Notes under the pieces: model-generated
The model's database searches: none
What the model was told of the DNA's origin: nothing
What the model saw: the letters and a program-made list of their open reading frames with translations, nothing else
Shown: positions 1 through 11,500 of the stretch, piece after piece
Numbering within the stretch: position 1 is the stretch's first letter
How the letters are laid out: each line of letters begins with the position of its first letter
Made by a program: the position numbers and the translations under genes
Assembly (NCBI GenBank): GCA_017542465.1
Contig: JAFXXB010000014.1
Location: 1 to 64,000, forward strand
Reading direction: 5' to 3'
Length of the DNA stretch: 64,000 bases
Origin: Bacilli bacterium
GTDB taxonomy: Bacteria > Bacillota_I > Bacilli_A > RF39 > UBA660

Positions 1-1
1 G

Positions 2-3000
2 GGTATTTATTTATACTATAATGGACATGCTATAATGAATAATGGTTCATTAATAAAACTATCTAGAGAAAATGGAAATGGTATTTATTTAAGAGATGCT
101 GCATATTCAAATGTTAGAATGAATACAGGTTCTAAAATAGATGTATCAGGAACATCATCATATGGAATTAATTGGAATTCATATTATAGTAAATTATATA
201 TTGATGGTGGAGAGATTAAATCTGGAAATATTGGTATAAGAATGAGATCTTATTATAATAGTAATCATGATTACACTAATGAGATAAATGTTTATGGTGG
301 AAGCATAGAAGGTGCTGTATATGGTATATATACATATACACATTCTGGAGATATGCCAATTAACATTGGAAAGAAAGCAGATCCTTTAGATCAAAATATT
401 CCATATATTACTGGTGGTTTATATGGTATTTATAGAGATGCTGGTTCATTAAACTTCTACAATGGTAGATTAAGAGGTGGTACTGCACCATTCAATGGTG
501 ATGTTGCGAACGTTAGAGATGATCATCAAGTGTATTTAACTAATGATGATTTAACATCTGATGAAATGAATTATAAAACTTATAGTACATCAACATTTGA
601 TGCTACTCCTGTTGCTAAAACACCTAAAAAAGGTGATGGATATGCACGTATAAAATATGTAAGCGATAACGATCAAGTAATTGATTATGAATATGCTGAT
701 ATATTATCAGATGATGATGCAGAGTTTACTGCAGAATATTTTGATTACACAGGTGGAGAAGAAACATTCACTGTACCTGAAGATGGATTATATACATTAG
801 AGTCATGGGGAGCTCAAGGTGGAGGTTCCGGTGGCGGATATGGTGGATACACTAGAGGTCAAATATACTTAAATAAAAATGACGTTCTTTATATCAATGT
901 AGGAGGCAAAGGTGCTAAATACGATGGTGGTTATAATGGTGGCGGTACTGGTGGTGCTGGAAATGGTCAATGGTCATACGGCGGCGGTGGTGCTACATCT
1001 ATAACAACTACATCTGGTGAATTAAATCAACTTTCAGATAAATTAGACAAAGTAATCATGATTGCTGCCGGTGGTGGTGGTAATGGTGGTTCTTCTCCTG
1101 ATGCTCCTGGAGGCTCAGGTGGCGGATTTAAAGGTACAAATGGTTATGATACTGTAAATCATACTTATTATGCATATACTGGAATTGGAGCAAATTATGA
1201 CACTCCGGGTTATGCATATTACTGTAGTGGTGTTAAAGGAAGTTTTGGTCAAGGAGCTAACTACTGTAACTCTGGTTATGGTGGAGCCGGTGGTGGCGGT
1301 GGCTATTTCGGTGGTGGTGGATCTGACCGTGGTCACGGAGGTGGCGGTGGTGGTTCATCATATATTGCCAACACTAACTTAGTTGATAAATATACATACT
1401 GTTATAACTGTGAAACTACAAATGACGAAAGTAAAAAGACTATATCTAATGGTACTGATTCATGTCACTCAAGTTCACCTAATAAAGATTGTGCTAAAGA
1501 GGGCAATGGTTATGTTAAAATAACAAAAGCTTCTGGTGATATTTATAATGTTGATAAAGAATATGATTATACTGCTCAAACAAAGACTTATAATGCTATT
1601 TATAATGGTGTTTATAAATTAGAAGTTTGGGGAGCACAAGGTGGTAGTGTAACTAGTAATCCTGGTGGATATGGATCATATTCGGTTGGTGAAATAACAT
1701 TAAATAGAGGAGATGTCTTATACGTTAACGTTGGAGGTAAAGGAATATCAACTAATACTGGATTAGCTGACGGAGGATTCAACGGAGGTGGCCAAGCATC
1801 GTCAAGAGACTGTGGAACATATACAAACAGATGGGCAGGTTCCGGTGGTGGTGCTACTTCTATTACTAAAGTTCCTGGTGAATTATCAACTCTTGAAGCA
1901 TATAAAGGTACTTTAAATGATAATGGAACCGATACTGATGATTCAGATGATTATTATGAATCTAATGATATATTAATCGTCGCCGGTGGCGGAGGCGGTG
2001 GATATAACAATAATAATTATATTTATGGTAAAGGTGGTTCAGCAGGAGGAATTGTTGGCTATAGAGGTAACCATAATAATATTTCTGCTACAGTATCTCA
2101 ATATGCTCAAGGTGGAACACAAACCAAAGGCGGATATCCAGGAAACTCTTATGAACCAATCACCAATTATGATAACTATGATCAGCCTGAAGGTTGGGTA
2201 GACATATTCGATGGTGATTTTGGTCAAGGTGGAAAAGCTGCATGGTGGGAATGTGGTGACTCTGCTGGTGGAGGCGGTGGCTTCTACGGTGGTGGAGGTG
2301 GACTACAAACTGCCGGTGGTGCTGGATCTGGTTATATAGCTAGTCCTAGTTTAAGTGAAAAACACATGTACTGTTATAATTGTACAACATCAGAAAATGT
2401 TAATACAAAAACTATTTCAAACGGAAGTAGTTCTTGTCATTCAAGTTCTCCTGATGCAGATTGTGCAAAAGAAAATAATGGTTATGCTAAAATTACATTA
2501 TTAAGCACAGAAGATACTTTACAAAATACTATTACATTTGTATATGATCATGGTCAAATGGATAATGATACAATGTCATTTGATATGGCAACAAAGGTTG
2601 GTGTATTGCCAGTTCCTTATAATTATGGTAATTATTACTTTGATGGCTGGTTTACTGATACAACATATACAAAGAAGGTAAATAAAGATACTATTATTAA
2701 ATCTGATGTTAGAATTTATGCTAAGTTTATTCCTTTATCAGAATTCTGTAATAATTCATACACATATGATTTTGAATACACTGGTGGAGAACAAGTATAT
2801 ACTGCTTCATGTACAGGTAAATATACTCTTGAAACATGGGGTGCATCTGGTGGATCATATTCAACAAGATTCCATGGTGGATATGGTGGATATTCTGTTG
2901 GAAGTATTAATCTTACAGCAGGTGATACACTATATATTAATGTAGGTGGTCAAGGTTCATCAGTTACTGGTACACGTATAACTGCAAATGGTGGTTATAA

Positions 3001-5035
3001 TGGTGGTGGAACGGTTGCTATAAATTATAGTTCTACTATTTCTGCTGGATCAGGTGGAGGAGCAACTTCAATTGCTAAAGCATCTGGATTATTATCATCA
3101 CTTGCAAATAATAAATCATCAGTAATTATGGTTGCTGGTGGAGGAGCTGGTTCATCATATTATTACGATTCTAATTCCGGTTATGGTGGATCTGGTGGAG
3201 GATACCTTGGTGGTACAGGTGAATCTACATGTGGTTCTGCTCCTGGTACTGGTGGTAGCCAAGAAGGTCCAGGACACATATCAGGAAATTATAGTGCTGG
3301 ATTAGGTTCATTTGGACAAGGTGCAAGTAATGAAGTCTTCTTTGGAGCCGGAGGCGGTGGTTATTATGGCGGTGGCTATGGTTCCGACAATGCTAACGGT
3401 GGAGGTGGAGGCTCAGGTTACATTGGAAACTCTGACTTATATGATAAAGCTATGTACGGTTACAATGTTAGAGAATATGCACCAGCTGATCATATGACTA
3501 TTGCGTACCTTATTCCTACAAGTAAATTTATTAGAAATAAGACAATAGATGAATCTTATAGTAATTTAACTGAAGCATATTCTTATGCATCTGATGGTGA
3601 TGAATTTGAATTAATTGAAGATGCATCTATAACAATGGCTTCAACAATGGCCAATGTTAGAACTACATTAGACCTTGCTGGACATGATTTATATATAGTT
3701 AAGACTATTACTAACAATGGTGATTTAACTATTGTTAATAATGATACTACTAAAGATCCTAAAATATATGCAAACTTCTCAATTAATATGATAGATAATA
3801 AGAATAAATTAACTATTAATGATGTTAAATTACAAGGATATAATGTTATTGTTAACAGTGGAACATTAGAACTTGATGGTGTAACAATTACATCTACTAA
3901 TAATGCAATTAATACATCACATGGCGCTACTATAACAGATAGTAATATAACTGCTTCTAATTATGCTTATTATGAATCTGGATCAACTGATAGTAGCATT
4001 ACAGGAACTGTTCTTAAAGGTGCTGTTCAACATGAATCTACTGGTGGTATTACATTATCTACAACTCCAGTTACGGGTAATATTAACAATACTGCAGGTA
4101 TATTCAATATTTCTGGACAACCTATTAAAGGTACTATAGGTAATAGTGCTAAGATGAATATTAGTGGCTTAACTATTACATCAACAGATTCTGGTTATTA
4201 TACTCATAGAATGGTATCAAATTCTGGTACTATGACATTATCTAATAATACGTTAACAACTAATAATACATATAATTCAGATTATACTGTAGCTAATGTA
4301 TATAACTCTGGTACTTTAGAGAGTATAGGTAATAATTATACTGCATACTCTTCAGGTAGGTATAAATATGTAATATCAATGGAAAATACTGGTATATTAA
4401 CTACCAAGAATGATGTATCAACAGGATATAATGGTAGATGGATATCATCAATTCATAACTCATCTACTGGTACTGTAAATGCAACAAACTTAACATCGAC
4501 TATTTATAATGGTGATGATGTTAGTACTTATAATCACAGAAGCGGTTCTATGACAATTACAGGTGGAACTTATGAAATCTATAATAGTACAAATGCAAAT
4601 GGTATTATTGTAAATGATAGTACTGTAAATGTTAAAGGTGGTACATATTCAATTCATGATATTTCTACTGGTAATGGTATTTATATTAATAACAATGGTA
4701 CAGCTAATGTTGAAGATGGATCATTTGATGTATCTGGTGCAACAGTATATGGTGTACGTATAGCATCATCAAATGCTACATTGAACTTAGGTGTAAGTGG
4801 AGTACCTGTAAATAAAGATAGTCCTTATATAAGTGCTGTAGGTACAACTAAAGGTATTGGTATATCAATGGGTAATGGATCATTCTACTTCTATGATGGT
4901 AAGATTACAGCTAATACTAGTGTAATGGATGCAAACAATCTTGAAACTGGTGTTGAAACTAACTATCAAGTAGTAAATCATCCTGCTGATGCGGATAACC
5001 CATATCCATACAATACATTAGAGATTATCTACTAA
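2..5035 (+). CDS. Giant glycine-rich/beta-helix surface protein A (5' end outside window)
   Basis: The frame is open to the left edge, so this is the C-terminal ~1,677 residues of a larger protein; the first in-frame ATG at 35 is internal. Order: beta-helix-like repeats (to ~280), a cassette ending in ITGGLYGIY/NFYNGRLRGG (~290–660), three glycine-rich modules (~730–1535, 1560–2510, 2745–3515) with the WGAQGG/WGASGG, YINVGG, GGGATSI and VAGGGGG motifs of the ALK/LTK glycine-rich domain, one InlB-like repeat between modules 2 and 3 (~2524–2735, YFDGWF), then N/T/S-rich beta-helix repeats to the end. Modules 1 and 2 each carry a Cys-rich segment (YCYNC … CHSSS … CAK). There is no LPXTG signal or C-terminal membrane helix. 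It is a paralogue of the gene at 5552 and shares its C-terminal domain order. A surface or adhesive role is inferred; the ligand is unknown. Confidence 0.85.
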   Translation, partial: GIYLYYNGHAIMNNGSLIKLSRENGNGIYLRDAAYSNVRMNTGSKIDVSGTSSYGINWNSYYSKLYIDGGEIKSGNIGIRMRSYYNSNHDYTNEINVYGGSIEGAVYGIYTYTHSGDMPINIGKKADPLDQNIPYITGGLYGIYRDAGSLNFYNGRLRGGTAPFNGDVANVRDDHQVYLTNDDLTSDEMNYKTYSTSTFDATPVAKTPKKGDGYARIKYVSDNDQVIDYEYADILSDDDAEFTAEYFDYTGGEETFTVPEDGLYTLESWGAQGGGSGGGYGGYTRGQIYLNKNDVLYINVGGKGAKYDGGYNGGGTGGAGNGQWSYGGGGATSITTTSGELNQLSDKLDKVIMIAAGGGGNGGSSPDAPGGSGGGFKGTNGYDTVNHTYYAYTGIGANYDTPGYAYYCSGVKGSFGQGANYCNSGYGGAGGGGGYFGGGGSDRGHGGGGGGSSYIANTNLVDKYTYCYNCETTNDESKKTISNGTDSCHSSSPNKDCAKEGNGYVKITKASGDIYNVDKEYDYTAQTKTYNAIYNGVYKLEVWGAQGGSVTSNPGGYGSYSVGEITLNRGDVLYVNVGGKGISTNTGLADGGFNGGGQASSRDCGTYTNRWAGSGGGATSITKVPGELSTLEAYKGTLNDNGTDTDDSDDYYESNDILIVAGGGGGGYNNNNYIYGKGGSAGGIVGYRGNHNNISATVSQYAQGGTQTKGGYPGNSYEPITNYDNYDQPEGWVDIFDGDFGQGGKAAWWECGDSAGGGGGFYGGGGGLQTAGGAGSGYIASPSLSEKHMYCYNCTTSENVNTKTISNGSSSCHSSSPDADCAKENNGYAKITLLSTEDTLQNTITFVYDHGQMDNDTMSFDMATKVGVLPVPYNYGNYYFDGWFTDTTYTKKVNKDTIIKSDVRIYAKFIPLSEFCNNSYTYDFEYTGGEQVYTASCTGKYTLETWGASGGSYSTRFHGGYGGYSVGSINLTAGDTLYINVGGQGSSVTGTRITANGGYNGGGTVAINYSSTISAGSGGGATSIAKASGLLSSLANNKSSVIMVAGGGAGSSYYYDSNSGYGGSGGGYLGGTGESTCGSAPGTGGSQEGPGHISGNYSAGLGSFGQGASNEVFFGAGGGGYYGGGYGSDNANGGGGGSGYIGNSDLYDKAMYGYNVREYAPADHMTIAYLIPTSKFIRNKTIDESYSNLTEAYSYASDGDEFELIEDASITMASTMANVRTTLDLAGHDLYIVKTITNNGDLTIVNNDTTKDPKIYANFSINMIDNKNKLTINDVKLQGYNVIVNSGTLELDGVTITSTNNAINTSHGATITDSNITASNYAYYESGSTDSSITGTVLKGAVQHESTGGITLSTTPVTGNINNTAGIFNISGQPIKGTIGNSAKMNISGLTITSTDSGYYTHRMVSNSGTMTLSNNTLTTNNTYNSDYTVANVYNSGTLESIGNNYTAYSSGRYKYVISMENTGILTTKNDVSTGYNGRWISSIHNSSTGTVNATNLTSTIYNGDDVSTYNHRSGSMTITGGTYEIYNSTNANGIIVNDSTVNVKGGTYSIHDISTGNGIYINNNGTANVEDGSFDVSGATVYGVRIASSNATLNLGVSGVPVNKDSPYISAVGTTKGIGISMGNGSFYFYDGKITANTSVMDANNLETGVETNYQVVNHPADADNPYPYNTLEIIY
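290..660 (+). repeat. Conserved 'ITGG–GIY–NFYNG–LRG' cassette, copy in protein A
   Basis: The coded segment runs from YGGSIEG through NIGK, ITGGLYGIY, NFYNGRLRG, NVRDDH to GDGYARI. Similar segments occur three times in the downstream giant gene (about 15000–15370, 17190–17480, 18460–18890). Three of the four copies directly precede a glycine-rich module; the copy at 17190 precedes a beta-helix sector. It looks like a boundary element between the two domain types. Confidence 0.7.
730..3515 (+). repeat. Three glycine-rich (ALK/LTK-GRD-like) modules of protein A
   Basis: Three modules of about 260–320 codons, each opening with an aromatic/acidic beta-strand, then (E/T)xWGAxGG, YGGY, a DxLYINVGG strand, a GGGATSI loop, a hydrophobic strand ending AGGGG, FGQG, GGGGYxGGG and a closing SGYI(A/G)N. 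The DNA is locally richer in GGT/GGC/GGA codons than the flanks. The third module is preceded by an InlB-like repeat, exactly as in the last module of the next giant gene. Confidence 0.8.
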
Positions 5036-5040
5036 TAATA

Positions 5041-5068
5041 AAAAGACATTCAAATGAATGTCTTTTTT
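5041..5068 (+). terminator. Intrinsic terminator of giant gene A
   Basis: An 11-bp stem (AAAAGACATTC / GAATGTCTTTT) with a 4-nt loop is followed by a T run, just after the TAA stop of the first giant gene. Confidence 0.85.
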
Positions 5069-5080
5069 ATATTCAAAAAT

Positions 5081-5103
5081 AAAAAAACTAGGTAATACCT
5101 AGT
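5081..5103 (-). terminator. Intrinsic terminator of the tRNA Glu–Ile–Lys cluster
   Basis: Read on the minus strand, ACTAGGT / ACCTAGT form a 7-bp stem with a 3-nt loop followed by seven T. It lies just downstream of tRNA-Glu. Confidence 0.75.
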
Positions 5104-5113
5104 AGTTTTTAAA

Positions 5114-5189
5114 TGGTGACCCGTACGGGATTTGAACCCATGAATGTATGCGTGAAAGGCATATGTGTTAACCGCTTCACCAACGGGCC
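5114..5189 (-). tRNA. tRNA-Glu (TTC)
   Basis: The complement folds as a cloverleaf: acceptor GGCCCGT/ACGGGTC, anticodon loop CTTTCAC (anticodon TTC), T-loop GGTTCAAATCC and encoded CCA. It is the last of three tRNAs transcribed leftward. Confidence 0.95.
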
Positions 5190-5197
5190 ATTCAAAA

Positions 5198-5274
<77 letters not shown>

Positions 5275-5281
5275 AATTAAA

Positions 5282-5357
5282 TGGTGTCCCCTTAGAGATT
5301 CGAACTCTAGACCCACTGATTAAGAGTCAGTTGCTCTACCAACTGAGCTAAGGAGAC
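5282..5357 (-). tRNA. tRNA-Lys (CTT)
   Basis: Acceptor GTCTCCT/AGGGGAC, anticodon loop CTCTTAA (anticodon CTT), T-loop AGTTCGAATCT and encoded CCA. First gene of the leftward cluster. CTT reads only AAG, so a TTT isoacceptor must exist elsewhere. Confidence 0.95.
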
Positions 5358-5378
5358 ATTTCAGTCAAGTACTTAATC

Positions 5379-5406
5379 ATTATACCATATTTTGGGTTCT
5401 AGTCAA
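5379..5406 (-). promoter_or_regulatory. Promoter of the tRNA cluster
   Basis: On the minus strand TTGACT, a 16-nt spacer and TATAAT lie about 22 nt upstream of tRNA-Lys. A close consensus match in the expected place. Confidence 0.8.
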
Positions 5407-5507
5407 GTTAAATTAAATAAAAAAATTACAGTTTATTTAACTTTTTAAAAAGTGATAAAAAAAGAACTATTAATTGGCCTTTTATTATTCTTATTTATTA
5501 CTTGATA

Positions 5508-5542
5508 TGTTATAATTTTGATAATGGAATAATAGGAAGGAG
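5508..5542 (+). promoter_or_regulatory. Extended -10 and strong RBS of giant gene B
   Basis: TGTTATAAT (extended -10, 5508–5516) is followed by the Shine–Dalgarno AGGAAGGAG (5534–5542), 9 nt before the ATG at 5552. The -35 region is poor, as is common for extended -10 promoters. Confidence 0.55.
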
Positions 5543-5551
5543 AATTGGTAT

Positions 5552-8500
5552 ATGTTTACAAAGCTTTTACATGATATAACTAAAAACAAATACTATCTTA
5601 TAGGTATTATAAGTGTCTTCCTATTACTTATTATTACTCTTGGAACTGCTGCTTTAAGAAGTACTTTATCAATTGTTGGTACAACAAAAATTCAAGAAAA
5701 TACATGGGAAATATATTTTGATCATGTACATGATGAACAATTTAATGATAATGTAACTCCATCAAAACATGCAGTAATTATTGATAATGAAAAAACTCAA
5801 ATAGAATTTACAGTTGATTTAAAACCAGGTGAGGTATATGAATATACTGTTGATATGATAAATGATGGATCTATTAATTCATCAATTGAAGATATTCAAA
5901 AAACAGTTTTAAGTGCTGCACAAAAGAAATATTTAGATTTTGATATTATTTATACTGAAGGTGATAGTGCAGGATTAGAACCAAAGGTATGTGATAAATT
6001 AAATGCTGGTACAAAAAGAGAGATTAAGATATCTGTTAGATATAAAGATGGATTAGACGTATCTGAATATCCATCAGAGGACTTACATTTAACTTTATTC
6101 TTTAGTATTACATATATTAAACAAGATTTAACATGTCCTGATGAACCAACTGCACATTCATTAACTATTGATCCAAATGGTGGTTCGATTCTAATTGATA
6201 AAATAAGTAGAACTGATAAAGTTATTAAATATTTAGCAAAGAATTCAAGTTTCTATTCATCTACATATGAAATACCAACTCCTAAAAGAAGATTATATAA
6301 CTTTAGAGGATGGGAAGTAATCAAACCAGGTGAAGGTGAAGAAAAAACATATATTCTATCTAATGAACCTAATGCTAGAGGTAATTATGACTTTACAATT
6401 GGTAATGAAGATGTAGAAGTAAGAGCAATCTGGGAAGAAGGAAACTTTGTTGCTAGAATAGAAGATGAATATTTTGAAACTATTCAAATGGCATTTGATG
6501 CAGCAGATGGTACATGGACTGATTTAAATGGTGATAGCCATAGTTACTCATGGCATGATAATACAGTTCATTTATTAAGAAATACTGATGAATGGCCAAC
6601 TAATACTACAACAACACCTTTCGTATTTGATTTAGAATCATTTACTGTTAGCGGTAGAATAACAAACAATGCAAATAGTAATTTAACTTTAGTTAATGGT
6701 AGAGTAGAAGAAAAGAAGAAAAATCCTGAAGATACAGATAAGGGTGCTGTAATTAATCATGGCACTTTAGCTTTAGGTAGAGATGATGGACTTGTAGATG
6801 TTGAAAACAGTATAGCTCTTAAAGGATTTGAAATAGGTTTATTAAATGATAGTGATCATAATAGTATATTTGATTTCTATGATGGTTATATTGAAGCTGA
6901 AAGACCTATAGTAATTGGTTATGATGGTCATCCTGAAGGATATTATGTATTTATTAACCATTTATCAGGAACTGATATAAAGAGAGCTTATTTAGTTAAT
7001 AATGCATCAAGAGCTGTAGCAAAGACTGAAACTAAAGGTACAGTTTTATACTATGATTTACAAGATGCATTTGATGAATCTGCTAAGAATAAAGAAGACT
7101 ATCATTATGGTGATGATAAATATATAGTATATGCAATAAGAGACTTTGAAGCCGCTTATAATTTAAGTGTCCCTGAAAATAATAGAGTATTATTTGATAC
7201 TAAAGGTTATAAAGTAAATACAGGTGGAACCATAACTAATGATGGATATTTAAAAATATATAATTCTACTAATGAACAAAGTTTTATTAAACCATCTAAA
7301 ACTATAGTTAATCATGGTGAAATGATTATTAATAATTTATCTGTTGAAAGTACTTCTGAATATCAAACAATTAATAATGATGGTTCATTAGATATTAGTA
7401 AAACAACTGTTAAAGGTAATAAAGCTTATGCTATCAATAATAATGGACATGGTACTATTATATTTGATGAAGACACATTAATTGAGTCAGTAGAGTATCA
7501 TGGATTATATAATAATTCCCCAGATTTAGTAATAACTGATGGAACAATATATGGATTCTTAAATGATGGTGTTGGAACTCAAGTAACAGGTGGTACTTTC
7601 AAAATCTATCATTGGAGAACTTATAGTTCATATTCATATACAGATCATTTTATTCCAGCTATAAAAAACTCAGGTGTATTAAATATAAGCGATGGAACTG
7701 TAACTGAATATGAATGGGAAACATATCCTGTTCAAAATAAAGGAACTATTAATATATCAGGTGGAACATTTGATTCAATTTATAGAACATTTAGTAATAA
7801 CTATGATAATTCAAATGGAACAATCACCATAACAGGTGGAAATATTCATTCTAGTAAAACTATTGTTAACGGTGGAAATATAATTGTAGCTAATAATGCT
7901 TCAATTTCATCTGATACTGGAAAAGCAATTGAGTATGGATATTTAGAAGTTAATGGTGGAACTGTAACTGCAACAACTGGATCTGTTGCATATAATTCTA
8001 GCGTTAAAATAACATCTGGTGAAATAGTAAGTGAAAATGGTACAGCTGTTGAAGGAAATAGAGATAATAATGTAACTGTAACAGGTGGAACAATTCATTC
8101 ATTAGATGGAACAGCTATAAAAGGTACAAATGTTAATATTTCAGGTGGAACTATTGAAGGAGTTACATATGGTATAGAATCTGGAGTAAATGTATCAGTA
8201 ACAGGTGGAACAATAACATCTGATGATAAAGCAGTAACATGTACATCAATAGATGTATATGGTGGAACAATTACTTCTCCAAATGATGCAGTTAATATTA
8301 AAAATGCAACTGTAACAGGTGGAACAATAACATCTGAAGATGGAACAGCAATTACTTTAAGTGGAGAAGGAACTGTACTTGATGGAAATATTCATGGTGG
8401 AATGTATGGTATCCTAAACAATGGTAAATTAATCATAGGTGATGATGAAGGAACAATATCACCAAATGTACCAACAATAATTGGTGATTCAGTTGGTGTA

Positions 8501-11500
8501 TATATTACAGGAACTGATACATATTTCTTTGATGGTATATTAAAAGGACAAGTAGACGGATATGTAGGAGAAATAACAAGAACACCATTAGGTGGTACAC
8601 CAGCAAGTGGCTCACAAGAAATAGATGGTGTAACATATCAAACTGACTACATAATTCAATTCGAACCATGGTTAGAGATTGAAGGAGTAGGACAATTTAA
8701 TACAATAGATGCTGCATCTGATGCTATAGCAGATGGTGGAACAGCAACAATAAAAGTAATAAAAGATGTAGTACCTTCATTCGTACAACATTTTGTAGAT
8801 GAAAATCATAATAAACAAATAACATTTGATTTAAATGGACATATATTAAGAAGTACACAAGTAGCATATAATAATGATTCAAATGTAACAGTAATAGATT
8901 CAGTTGGAACAGGTAAAATAACAAATGATATATGTAATTATTTTGAAAATGATCATAATATGACAATAAATAATATAACAATAGTATCAACTGGAGATAA
9001 AGCTGCAATCAGAAACTATAGACATGGTACTTTAACAATAACAAATGCTAATATTACAGCACATAATAATGCATTACAAAATATGGGTACATTAATTATA
9101 AATAATATTACATTAACATCAGAAGAAGATGCTATTTGGGCTGAATATATTGATGAACTATATGATCATGCTTATGGTACTGTTACCATTAATAATGGTA
9201 CTATAACAGCTGGCAATGATGCTGTAACTAGTAGGGGAACATTAATACTTAATAATGGTACTATTGAAGCAGGTAGGTATGGATCGAATAAAGGAAATAG
9301 TACTACAATTAATGGTGGTAGCATTCATTCAGTTGATACTACAATATATGGTGGTTCAATAACAGTTAATGGTGGACAAGTAATATCTGATACAAGTTAT
9401 GCTGCATATACATCAGGAACTACAAAAGTAACTAATGGATATGTAGAAGGTACAATAGCAATATCTCATTATGCTTGGTATGACTTATATTCACATCCAC
9501 AATATGATCCTATTTATATTTCAGGTGGTAAAGTAGTAGGTTCTTCTACATATGGTGTTAAGATTATTCGTAATACAGCATATATAACTGGTGGAGAAGT
9601 ATATGGTGAAGTAGATGGAGTTTACTCTGAAGGTCAAGTAGTAATGGGTAATAAAGAAGATGCAATATCTAAGACTAGCCCTGTTGTACAAGGTAAACAT
9701 AATGGATTAACATCTACTGGAACATTCTATTTCTTTGATGGTATTTTAAAAGGTAAACATGCTGCTAGAGATGGTCAAGTAAATTTAGTACCTGATGCAT
9801 CAATGGTTATAGATGATTATGAATTTATTGATAGAATTGAATATAAAACAGAATATCTAGATTCTTACGGTAATTGGTTAAGAGTAGGAGACCAAGAATT
9901 CAATTCGTTATATGCTGCTCAAAGTGTGATAGAAGACTATGGAACAGTATATGTAACTAAGGATGTAAGTATTAACTTCGAACAATCATTAGTTGCAGGT
10001 AAACATGTAACATTTGATTTAGATGGTCATCAAGTAATGATGGTTAAAACATTAACAACTAAAGGAACAAATACAGTTACAGATTCATCAAGTGCTAAGA
10101 CTGGCTTATTAAAGAATGTATCTGAAGTAGAAGATTTAGCTGCAATAACTAATGAAGGTACTTTAACAATTGCTGGTGGACAATATGAATCTGTTAGAGA
10201 TTATGCAATATCCAATGATGAAGGTACAATGGTTATTAATGATATTAATCTAGTAACTTCAGGATGTTTAACTACATATGGTGGTAGTGTAACAATAAAT
10301 GGTGGATATTTTGAAACTACAAGCGATAGAAAAACAACATTAAATGTTAGAGGAGCTGTAACTATTAATGGCGGTACATTTATATCTCCATACAGTAATA
10401 CTATTGATAGTGATTTATATGGTGGATTAACAATCAATGGTGGTGAAATTATATCTACAACTGGTGTAGCTATCAATACATATGATTATTACAAACCAAC
10501 ATTAATAACAGGTGGAACTATTACTGGTAAAACTAATGGTATTGTAGTAAATAATAATAAAGATAATCATAAAGCATTTACTGTTCAAGGTGGTCATATA
10601 ATTGGCCAAACAGGTTCTGCTGTGGTATCAGAAAGTGATAATACAAATATTACAGGTGGAATTCTTGAAGGCTTTGTATATGGATTAGATACAAAAAATA
10701 ATGTAACTATAGGTACAGATGATGGAACTGTATCTATTGATTCACCTGTTATTAAAGGTAATTCTTATGGTTTAAATATTCAATCAACTGCAACAGTTAA
10801 TTTCTATGATGGTATCTTAAAAGGTATTGAGGAATCTGAGCAAGGAACTATAACAACTATAGCTGCTAGAACTCAAGAGTATAGGGATACTGAAACTATA
10901 GATAATGTTGTTTATAAAACTAAGTATTTAATAACTGAAAAAGATTTAGCTTATAATGTTGAACAAGATAAATATTATAATAATTTACAAGATGCATTTG
11001 ATGATGCTGGTGATAATGAACATATTGAATTATTAACTAATATTCCTATTTATTATCCAGTAACTAATAATACAAATCATCCATTTACATTGGATTTAAA
11101 AGGTTATACTATTTCAACTAATAAACCAATAGTTAATAATTATAATTTAACTATAGTTGATTCATCTAATAATGGAACTATTAAAGCATCATCTAATATA
11201 GTATTAATTACTAATAGTGGTACTTTAAGTTTAGGTGATATATCTTTAATTAATACCGGATCATCTAATTATGTAGTTAAGAATACAGGTACATTATCTC
11301 TTGATCAAACTAAGATTGAGGGTGTTAATGCATTACAAAATACTAATAATTTAACAATTAATAATGCAAATATTAGTGCAAGTAGTAATGCAATACAATC
11401 ATCTGGATCATTATCTATTGATGGTGGTACTTATTTAGCTCAAGAAGCTTATGTACTATACAATAATGGATCTAGAGAAAATACTATATCTAATGCTTAC

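Noticed and set aside
1115-1382. Overlapping short frames on both strands inside the glycine-rich parts of the giant genes
   Set aside because: They are shadows of biased GGT/GGA/GCT codons, have no SD, and lie wholly inside clear reading frames.
8724-9008. 94-codon minus-strand frame rich in Leu/Tyr/His
   Set aside because: Antisense of AT-rich beta-helix codons; no SD and no recognisable protein.
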